NCBI GenBank assembly: GCA_959600835.1
Contig: CAUGNQ010000011.1
Location: forward strand, 1 to 46,390
Source: an uncultured Collinsella sp.
GTDB taxonomy: Bacteria; Actinomycetota; Coriobacteriia; Coriobacteriales; Coriobacteriaceae
Length of the DNA stretch: 46,390 bases
Reading direction: 5' to 3'
Shown here: positions 40,535 to 46,390 of the stretch, in pieces
How the letters are laid out: each line of letters opens with the position of its first letter
How positions within the stretch are numbered: the first letter of the stretch is position 1
Position numbers and translations under genes: made by a program
The notes under the pieces: generated by a model
Databases searched by the model: none
Told to the model about the DNA's origin: nothing
What the model saw: only the letters and a program-made list of their open reading frames with translations

Positions 40535-41287
40535 CTACGAGATATTTCCCAAGAACGCCTTGGTGCGCTCGCTCTTGGGGTGGTCGAAGACCTCGCTCGG
40601 CGTACCCTCTTCCACGATAACGCCGCCGTCCATAAAGACGACGCGGTCGGCGACGTCGCGGGCAAAGCCCATCTCATGCGTCACGACGATCATGGTCATA
40701 CCGTCACGTGCAAGATCGCGCATAACGCCAAGAACGTCGCGAACCAGCTCGGGGTCGAGCGCCGACGTGGCCTCGTCAAAGAGCATGACGTGAGGGTTCA
40801 TCGACAGGGCGCGGGCGATGGCAACGCGCTGCTGCTGGCCACCCGAGAGCTGGCTCGGCATAAAGTCGATGCGCTCGGCAAGACCGACCTTGGTCAGCTC
40901 CTCGATAGCGATTTTCTCGGCCTCTTCCTTGCTGCGCTTGAGTACCTTTTGCTGTGCGAGCATGACGTTCTTTTTGACTGACAGGTGCGGGAACAAATTG
41001 AACTGCTGGAACACCATACCCAGATGCGTACGTACCTTGTTAAGGTCGACGCCCTTGGCGCAAACGTCCACGCCCTCAACGACGATCGAGCCGCTCGTGG
41101 GATGCTCCAGACGATTGATGCAGCGAAGCATCGTCGACTTGCCCGAGCCCGAAGGACCCAGGACTACGACGACCTCGCCCTTGTGCACATCCAGATCGAT
41201 GTCGCGCAGGACCACGTTATCGCCGAAGGCCTTCTGGAGGTCCTTGATGCTGACGACGACCTCGTTCGAGTTATTGGTTTCGCTCAT
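40535..41287 (-). CDS. Polar amino acid ABC transporter ATPase (GlnQ-like)
   Basis: A 250-residue ABC ATPase. Walker A GPSGSGKST, signature LSGGQQQRVAIA, Walker B VMLFDEATSALDPEL and the switch His in VVTHEMGFARDVADRV are all intact, and the HPTSGSIVVEGVD segment fits the GlnQ/HisP family for polar amino acids. It drives uptake by the permease encoded 12 bp upstream. AAGGAGG precedes ATG 41287. Last gene of the three-gene transporter operon. Confidence 0.93.
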   Translation of the reverse strand: MSETNNSNEVVVSIKDLQKAFGDNVVLRDIDLDVHKGEVVVVLGPSGSGKSTMLRCINRLEHPTSGSIVVEGVDVCAKGVDLNKVRTHLGMVFQQFNLFPHLSVKKNVMLAQQKVLKRSKEEAEKIAIEELTKVGLAERIDFMPSQLSGGQQQRVAIARALSMNPHVMLFDEATSALDPELVRDVLGVMRDLARDGMTMIVVTHEMGFARDVADRVVFMDGGVIVEEGTPSEVFDHPKSERTKAFLGNIS

Positions 41288-41299
41288 GATAGGACCTCC

Positions 41300-42661
41300 T
41301 TACAGACCGGCGATGTGGTCGGCGGGCGTCGCGACGACCTGTCCAGCGCTCTTGGCGGGACGCTTCTTCTTGGTTTCGGCCGTCCCCAGAAGCCTCGCCT
41401 CAAGACCGCTCACCAAGCGAGCAAGCGGCAGGGTGATGACCAGGTAGAACAGCGCGGCAACCACATATGGCGTAATGGAACCCGTCGTGGCCACAATGGT
41501 ACGGGCGTTCATGACGATCTCGACCACGCCCACGGCCGCGAGCAGCGACGTATCCTTGTAAAGCAGGATAAACTCGCTGGTCAGCGTAGGCAGGACATTG
41601 CGGAACGTCTGCGGAATCATAACGTAGAGCAGCGTCTGGAAGGCGTTCATGCCCAGCGAGCGCGCGGCCTCGTTCTGGCCCTTGGGGATCGACTGAATAC
41701 CGGCGCGGAAGATCTCGCACAGGTAGGCGGACGAGTTCATGGCCATGACGATGACGCCCAGCACATAATCGTCAACCTTGACGCCGGCCAGCGGCAGGCC
41801 AAAGAACGCGATGTAGATCTGCAGGAACGCCGGCGTACCGCGGATGATATTCACATAGATGCCGGCAAGGCAACGCAGGATGCGCGACTTGGAGATGCGC
41901 ATGAGTGACAAGGCAAAGCCAAAGGGAATGGCCAACGGAAATGCCACGAGCACGATCGAGAGCGACATGAGGAAGCCTTTGAAGACGATCGGCAGGCTCT
42001 GAACCAAAATGACCGGGTTCAGGAACAGGCGAAGGAACATGTTGGAATTCCATGCCTCGACCCACGGCTGCTCCTTAAGGTCGGCCAGGAAGTTATCGAA
42101 TGCCGTCACGCCCTTAATCTCGACGGAAGGAATCTTGGAGATCTTCTTGGTTGAACCGTCAGCCAACGTGTAGGTGCCGCTAAAAGCCTCGTCGCCGCCC
42201 TCGACGGGGAAGGTCACGCCGTAGACCTCGACACGGAAATAGCCGCCGGCCGGAGCCGTCTCGCCAAAATCGATCTTGAGCGTCTGGCCGTCGACCTTGC
42301 ACGTAGGCTTCATGGGCGTACGGTCCATGAGGTCATCGCCCGAGAGCATCGTCAATCGCGTGTCATCGGCACCAAACGTCGTGCCGTCGACAAACGTCAG
42401 CGAAAGACCGCTCAGCTCCTCGTCGGCATCGGCCTGAACTTCCCAGGTAATTCGCGTCTCGGTGCCGCCGACCACAGCGCTGCCCGAACCGGTGTTGGGT
42501 CGGGCGGTGATCTTTGCGGTCTCAAGCGCCTGGGCGGTCGTGGGCGCATATGCCCCCGCGCACACCAGCGCGAGCGCCACGGCCATGACGCAGGCTAGCT
42601 TTTTGAGCAAGGCGGGCAGTGGAAAACGCTGCTCCGCGGCCCCTTTGTTCAGTCGAGACAA
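41300..42661 (-). CDS. Amino acid ABC permease with extra N-terminal secreted domain
   Basis: A 453-residue protein. The C-terminal about 240 residues are a GlnP/HisM-type permease with the EAARSLGMNAFQTLLYVMIP coupling loop. In front of this lie a signal-like membrane segment at about residues 20-45 (LACVMAVALALVCAGAYAPT) and an extracytoplasmic region of roughly 145 residues rich in beta strands (ETRITWEVQADADEELSGLS; FRVEVYGVTFPVEG). That domain is not part of normal permeases of about 220 residues. I chose TTG 42661 because GGAG lies just upstream and no ATG starts before the signal segment. Confidence 0.85.
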   Translation of the reverse strand: MSRLNKGAAEQRFPLPALLKKLACVMAVALALVCAGAYAPTTAQALETAKITARPNTGSGSAVVGGTETRITWEVQADADEELSGLSLTFVDGTTFGADDTRLTMLSGDDLMDRTPMKPTCKVDGQTLKIDFGETAPAGGYFRVEVYGVTFPVEGGDEAFSGTYTLADGSTKKISKIPSVEIKGVTAFDNFLADLKEQPWVEAWNSNMFLRLFLNPVILVQSLPIVFKGFLMSLSIVLVAFPLAIPFGFALSLMRISKSRILRCLAGIYVNIIRGTPAFLQIYIAFFGLPLAGVKVDDYVLGVIVMAMNSSAYLCEIFRAGIQSIPKGQNEAARSLGMNAFQTLLYVMIPQTFRNVLPTLTSEFILLYKDTSLLAAVGVVEIVMNARTIVATTGSITPYVVAALFYLVITLPLARLVSGLEARLLGTAETKKKRPAKSAGQVVATPADHIAGL

Positions 42662-42728
42662 GGTGGCTCCTATCGTAGAAGTTGCCGGCAAAACGAGACG
42701 GAAATGCTCTCCGTCAAGAGAAGCGCAA

Positions 42729-42757
42729 AGGCCCTCTCCGCCAAAGCGGAAAGGGCC
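42729..42757 (-). other. Hairpin between substrate-binding protein and permease genes
   Basis: Minus-strand GGCCCTTTCCG (42747-42757) and CGGAGAGGGCC (42730-42740) form an 11-bp stem with one G-U, followed by TTTG. It probably lowers downstream expression so the binding protein is made in excess. Confidence 0.6.
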
Positions 42758-42779
42758 CGCGAGCAATCAAGTAGCTATT

Positions 42780-43640
42780 TTACTTGATGTTGTACTTAGC
42801 CATGAGGGCATCAACGGTACCGTCGTCGGTCAGGTCCTTGATGGCCTGGTTGATGTCGTCCTTGAGCTTGGTGTTGCCCTGGTTGATGGCGATGGCGTAC
42901 TCCTCGCCGGTGCTAATCTGCTTAATGGTCTGGCAGGTGTTGAACTGCTCGGCGGTCAGCTGGCTGGCAACGGAGCGGTTGGTGACTACGGCGTCGCCCT
43001 TATCGGACTGCAGAGCGCTGAAGCACTCGGTGGCGTCCTTGTAGGGGACAATCTTGGCCTTGGGGAAGTTCTCCTGGGCAAAGGACTCGGCGGTCGAGCC
43101 AGACTGGACGATGATGGTAGCATCGGCGTTGTTGAGCTTCTCGCTGTAGTTGTCGGCCGTGATGTCGGTGTTATCGACCTTGGTCACGATAGCCTGATCG
43201 TCCATGTAGTAGGAATCGGAGAAAGTGACTTCCTTCTCACGCTCGGGCGTGTCGGTGATAGCCGCGATGGAAACGTCATATTTGGCGCCCGAAGCGACGC
43301 CCGGAACCAGCGTGTCAAAGTCATTGTTGACATACTCGACATCCAGGCCCAGCTTGTCGCCGATAGCCTTGATGAGCTCAAGGTCAAAGCCCTGATAATC
43401 GCCGTTGTCATCCTTGTACTCAAACGGAGCGTACTCGGCAGAGGTGCCAACGGTCAGCGTACCGTCCTTGACGAGCGCGTACTCCTTGGAGCCGTCGACC
43501 TTCTCGACCTTAGCGTCGTCAGAGCTGCTGGAACCGGCATCAGAACCAGAGGTGGCGTTGGACGAGCCGCAGCCCGTCAGAGCGAGGGCGAGCGCCATAG
43601 CACCCGTGGCGGCAAATGCGCCAAGCTTCTTCAGCTTCAT
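42780..43640 (-). CDS. Amino acid ABC transporter substrate-binding lipoprotein
   Basis: A 286-residue extracellular binding protein of SBP family 3. Residues 1-22 are a lipoprotein signal with lipobox LTGC, so Cys23 becomes the lipid anchor, followed by a Ser/Asp-rich linker. LTVGTSAEYAPFEYKDDNGDYQGFD, LVPGVASGAKYDVSIAAIT and VVTNRSVASQL are conserved ligand-site segments for polar amino acids. GGAAGGAG precedes ATG 43640. First gene of the transporter operon. Confidence 0.93.
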   Translation of the reverse strand: MKLKKLGAFAATGAMALALALTGCGSSNATSGSDAGSSSSDDAKVEKVDGSKEYALVKDGTLTVGTSAEYAPFEYKDDNGDYQGFDLELIKAIGDKLGLDVEYVNNDFDTLVPGVASGAKYDVSIAAITDTPEREKEVTFSDSYYMDDQAIVTKVDNTDITADNYSEKLNNADATIIVQSGSTAESFAQENFPKAKIVPYKDATECFSALQSDKGDAVVTNRSVASQLTAEQFNTCQTIKQISTGEEYAIAINQGNTKLKDDINQAIKDLTDDGTVDALMAKYNIK

Positions 43641-43697
43641 AATCAGTCTCCTTCCAATGACCCCACGTGATTCAGAGGTCTGCAAAAACTGAGGGTT

Positions 43698-43726
43698 ATT
43701 ATGCACCCGCTTGGAAGAATCTGCAA
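43698..43726 (-). promoter_or_regulatory. Promoter of the amino acid transporter operon
   Basis: Minus-strand TTGCAG (43721-43726), 17 bp spacer, CATAAT (43698-43703), 57 bp before the start codon. Confidence 0.5.
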
Positions 43727-43787
43727 TTAGAAAACTGATTGAAACAAACCCATAACGTGAATGGAGCACTCCACTTTATGGCAGCCT

Positions 43788-44654
43788 TTACTGCTGCAAC
43801 GACCTTAACAGTTTGATTTCAGCCGCATAACCTGCAAGTTCGTTCGGTGTCTCCAAGATGAATGGCAATGCGCGCAAGCGGCCATTCGATACAATATTCT
43901 GTATAACCTGCATACCGCCGCCAAACTCTTCACTACCCAGGTAGCCCTTGCCGATGCACTCGTGGCGATCCTTATGGGCGCCGCAGGGATTCTTGGAGTC
44001 ATTGATGTGCACGGCGCGCAGGCGCTCGATACCCACCACGCGGTCGAACTCGTCGAGTACGCCGTCCAGGTCATGGATGATGTCGTAGCCAGCATCGCTC
44101 ACATGGCAGGTGTCCAAACAAACGCCCAGCTTATCGGACAGCTCCGGACACTTGGCGGCAACGCCCTCGATAATGCGCGCCAGCTCTTCAAAGCTACGGC
44201 CCACCTCGGTGCCCTTGCCCGCCATGGTCTCAAGCAATACCGTCGTCTGCTGTCCCTCAAACATCACCTGGCACAGCGTGTCGACAATCATCTGAATGCC
44301 GGCGTCTGCCCCCTGTCCCACATGCGCACCGGGATGGAAGTTGTAGTAGTTGCCGGGCAGTGCTTCCAGACGCTGCAAATCTTCCGCCATAGCCTCCAAG
44401 GCAAACTCGCGCGCTCGCTCCTTAGCGGAGCAGGGGTTATAGGTATACGGGGCATGCGCCACCAGCGGTCCAAAGTCGTTTTGCGCCATAAGCTCGCGCA
44501 GAGCCGCCACGTCATCCATGTCAAGGTCTTTTGCCTTGCCACCGCGCGGGTTGCGCGTAAAGAACGCAAAGGTATTGGCACCAATGGACAACGCCGTCTC
44601 CCCCATTGCCCGATAGCCCTTCGTCGTCGAAAGATGGCACCCAATCGTCAGCAT
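43788..44654 (-). CDS. nfo: Endonuclease IV (AP endonuclease)
   Basis: A 288-residue TIM-barrel enzyme that cuts DNA at abasic sites during base excision repair. All metal motifs of the family are visible: HAPYTYN, FHPGAHVG, LLETMAGKGTEVG, VCLDTCHVSDAGYDI and HINDSKNPCGAHKDRHECIGKG. Length is normal. GGGGGAG precedes ATG 44654, directly after the 92-nt structured leader element, so the leader and the ribosome site are next to each other. Confidence 0.94.
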   Translation of the reverse strand: MLTIGCHLSTTKGYRAMGETALSIGANTFAFFTRNPRGGKAKDLDMDDVAALRELMAQNDFGPLVAHAPYTYNPCSAKERAREFALEAMAEDLQRLEALPGNYYNFHPGAHVGQGADAGIQMIVDTLCQVMFEGQQTTVLLETMAGKGTEVGRSFEELARIIEGVAAKCPELSDKLGVCLDTCHVSDAGYDIIHDLDGVLDEFDRVVGIERLRAVHINDSKNPCGAHKDRHECIGKGYLGSEEFGGGMQVIQNIVSNGRLRALPFILETPNELAGYAAEIKLLRSLQQ

Positions 44655-44671
44655 CTCCAGCTCCCCCTCAT

Positions 44672-44763
44672 CAGTTGCGGTGAAATACGGTCTATTGGTG
44701 CCTTATTTTGGCGCAAACAGACCGTATTCCACCGCAAGATATAAAAGGGGCATCAGGGGCAAG
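44672..44763 (-). promoter_or_regulatory. Structured 92-nt leader element, copy A (before nfo)
   Basis: A long hairpin: TGCGGTGAAATACGGTCT (44676-44693) pairs with AGACCGTATTCCACCGCA (44719-44736) over 18 bp; the single imperfect pair is G-U on the minus strand and A-C on the plus strand. A conserved 25-nt loop lies between. CAAGATATAAAAGGG flanks one side, CAGTTGCG the other. It ends about 10 nt before the nfo ribosome site and is matched by copy B at 45834-45925. Confidence 0.7.
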
Positions 44764-44801
44764 GTCCGCCGAGCCCCCCCCTTGAGCACCAGCACCGCAG
44801 C

Positions 44802-45821
44802 CTAGAGCGTCAAGCGAATCGCATCGATAATCTGCGCGCAGCGCTGCGTGGCGGCAAGAGGCATAACGGGGCTTTCAAGCTCTCCCGTCTGGACGAGCTG
44901 CGTCGCATGCTGAATTTCGCCGTAGAAATCATCGACCTCAAACGGGGCATTAATTTCGAGCATTCGTCCGTCGGAGTACTTCACATGGGCGAGCTCGGGG
45001 CGATGGAGGCGCTCGATTTCCACCGAACCCCGTTCGCAGGCAATCGTTAAGCGGCTTTCATATGCTGCTTTGCCGTCGCACACCATATGAATGGGTATAC
45101 CGCCGACACTCATATGGATCTCATCGGCCCAATCCACGCGGCCGCCTAATACGTCACGCCAGCGAACTTCACGAGACGAAACATCGCACGCACCCGCAAG
45201 CAGATCCTCAAACCACCCGACCGCATAGCAGCCCATGTCATATAGACAGCCGCCCTGCAACGGATCGAGCAGATAACTCGAAGGGGACTCACCATAATCG
45301 AGTTTTTGCACGCTTTCGATCGAGACGATACAGCCGAGCTCGCCCGACGCAAGCAAACCCTTCACGCGAGTATGCATCGGACAAAACCGATTTTTCATCG
45401 CCTCCATAAACGGCACACCGCACTCGCGAGAGGTGGAGGCAATCGATAGAGCCTCTTCCTCACTCAAAACGGCCGGTTTTTCGCACAGCACGGCCTTTCC
45501 CGCGCGCAGTGCCCGACAGACCCAATGCGCATGCATGCCATGTGGAAGAGCCAAGTAGATTGCGTCGACATCGGGATCGGCAATCAGCGCATCATAAGCC
45601 GCATCGCCGCTACCGTCAGCCGTGGCATAACTGTGCGCGGCATCAATCGAAAACGCCCTGCAAAACCCCTCAACATGCGAAGGGGTGCGGCCGGCCGCAG
45701 CCACCAGCCGTGCCCCGTCGACCTTCTTGAGCGATGATGCAAATCGATGCGAAATGTGCCCAGCGCCCAAAACGCCCCAACGAACCTCACGCAAATCATC
45801 ACATGAATCCCGATGGCCCAC
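44802..45821 (-). CDS. Gfo/Idh/MocA-family oxidoreductase
   Basis: A 339-residue NAD(P)-dependent dehydrogenase. The Rossmann motif WGVLGAGHISHRFASSL, the YLALPHGMHAHW loop and the catalytic KPAV lysine in AVLCEKPAVLSEE are all there; a C-terminal beta-sheet domain follows. Substrates in this family are sugars, inositols or related alcohols and cannot be told from sequence. The start is GTG 45821, placed after GGGGG and right behind the copy-B leader element; the frame is open through that element to an ATG at 45878, which I reject. No obvious operon partner. Confidence 0.85.
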   Translation of the reverse strand: MGHRDSCDDLREVRWGVLGAGHISHRFASSLKKVDGARLVAAAGRTPSHVEGFCRAFSIDAAHSYATADGSGDAAYDALIADPDVDAIYLALPHGMHAHWVCRALRAGKAVLCEKPAVLSEEEALSIASTSRECGVPFMEAMKNRFCPMHTRVKGLLASGELGCIVSIESVQKLDYGESPSSYLLDPLQGGCLYDMGCYAVGWFEDLLAGACDVSSREVRWRDVLGGRVDWADEIHMSVGGIPIHMVCDGKAAYESRLTIACERGSVEIERLHRPELAHVKYSDGRMLEINAPFEVDDFYGEIQHATQLVQTGELESPVMPLAATQRCAQIIDAIRLTL

Positions 45822-45833
45822 GACAGCCCCCTT

Positions 45834-45925
45834 CAGTTGCGACGAAATAGTTCCTGCTATCGCCCTATTCTGCCGCAAACAGGAACTATTCCATCACAAG
45901 ATATAAAAGGGTCATGAGGAGCGAG
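45834..45925 (-). promoter_or_regulatory. Structured 92-nt leader element, copy B (before Gfo/Idh gene)
   Basis: TGCGACGAAATAGTTCCTG (45838-45856) pairs with CAGGAACTATTCCATCACA (45880-45898) over 19 bp. All three non-Watson-Crick pairs are G-U when read on the minus strand. Total length equals copy A exactly, flanks are nearly identical, but the upper stem differs with pairing kept. It overlaps the last 14 bp of the upstream aldo/keto reductase gene and ends just before the next gene's ribosome site. Confidence 0.7.
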
Positions 45926-46390
45926 TTTTGCTGAAGACTTTAAGCGCGGCCGTTACGGGGCCAGGCTGGAAACGTCGGCGCGCGTCGTCGAGACGCTCGG
46001 GGATATCGATGTGTTGCGGGCAGTGACGCGCACATTTGCCGCACTTGACGCAATTGCTCACGAGCTTGGGCTCGCTCGTGCGCACCGCGCTCGCCGTAAA
46101 GTATTGCGACAGCCCCGTAAACCAGCTGTGCGCATAGCTCGCGTTGTAAGCGGCAAAGCAGCCGGGAATGTTAATACCCTTGGGGCATGGCATGCAGTAG
46201 CCGCATCCCGTGCAGGGCACGCGATTCGATTTTTCAAACTCCGCCAGCACGCGTGCGATGGTATCGAGCTGAGCGGCTGTCATCGAATCCGGCAGGGCCC
46301 GATCGGCCAGCACCGCGTTCTCGTCCACCTGCGCGGTATCGGTCATGCCCGAAAGCAGCATCGTGACTTGAGGATGGTTCCACACCCACG
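45912..46390 (-). CDS. Aldo/keto reductase with C-terminal Fe-S domain (partial)
   Basis: Only the C-terminal end is in the window; the gene continues past 46390. At the start of the visible part, WNHPQVTMLLSGMTDTAQVDENA is the end of an aldo/keto reductase barrel. It is followed by two ferredoxin-type clusters: CTGCGYCMPCPKGINIP and CVKCGKCARHCPQHIDIP. This is the common anaerobic Fe-S aldo/keto reductase layout. The last codons lie inside the copy-B leader element of the next gene. Confidence 0.85.
   Translation of the reverse strand, partial: WVWNHPQVTMLLSGMTDTAQVDENAVLADRALPDSMTAAQLDTIARVLAEFEKSNRVPCTGCGYCMPCPKGINIPGCFAAYNASYAHSWFTGLSQYFTASAVRTSEPKLVSNCVKCGKCARHCPQHIDIPERLDDARRRFQPGPVTAALKVFSKTRSS

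Noticed and set aside
1..46390. CRISPR arrays, tRNA, rRNA, IS elements or prophage genes
   Set aside because: No regularly spaced repeats, cloverleaf, transposase or phage gene was seen.

Overview
The window is about 46.4 kb of GC-rich bacterial DNA with dense single-copy housekeeping genes and no rRNA, tRNA, phage or IS genes. The gene set (acetylase-type diaminopimelate genes, EttA, LDH, DUF3793 plus flavodoxin, PolY-YolD, an SdpR/SdpI-like pair, an frl-type operon) and the base composition best fit a Coriobacteriia gut anaerobe, most likely Collinsella. This is inference; no marker gene is present.

Left part (1-20.7 kb). A HigB/HigA toxin-antitoxin pair is followed by an M20 amidohydrolase divergent from the lysine/DAP operon. 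That operon carries a lysine riboswitch, an in-frame LysA-DapA fusion, DapB and DapH. Next come a convergent NA37 nucleoid-associated protein, a DUF2974 hydrolase bracketed by short repeats, L-lactate dehydrogenase, a DapL/PatA-like aminotransferase and glutamine-dependent NAD synthetase. Two poorly known plus-strand proteins follow (one a membrane protein, one with a long acidic/proline-rich middle), then EttA, an ArsR/SdpI pair, and TcdA with TatD.

Centre (20.7-32.1 kb). Ten minus-strand genes follow a GntR/UTRA regulator: YfcC-type transporter, YtcJ-type amidohydrolase, FrlC-like epimerase, FrlB-like deglycase, two FrlD-like kinases, amidohydrolase_2, YjbQ, BtpA/SgcQ and an FGGY kinase. 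The FrlB/C/D core points to Amadori-product (fructosamine) use, but the transporter and the five extra enzymes are not part of the classical frl operon, so the true substrate may be new.

Right part (32.2-46.4 kb). Two HAD phosphatases, Pgi, a shrunken Fe-alcohol-dehydrogenase-like protein, a PolY-YolD pair behind two LexA-like boxes, an HMA metal-binding protein behind a CsoR-like box, DUF3793 plus flavodoxin behind a DtxR-like dyad, a polar amino acid ABC transporter, endonuclease IV, a Gfo/Idh oxidoreductase and the C-terminal end of an Fe-S aldo/keto reductase.

The most unusual non-coding signal is a pair of 92-nt elements directly ahead of nfo and the Gfo/Idh gene. Their stems differ in sequence but stay paired through compensatory changes, and the imperfect pairs are G-U wobbles only on the transcribed (minus) strand.
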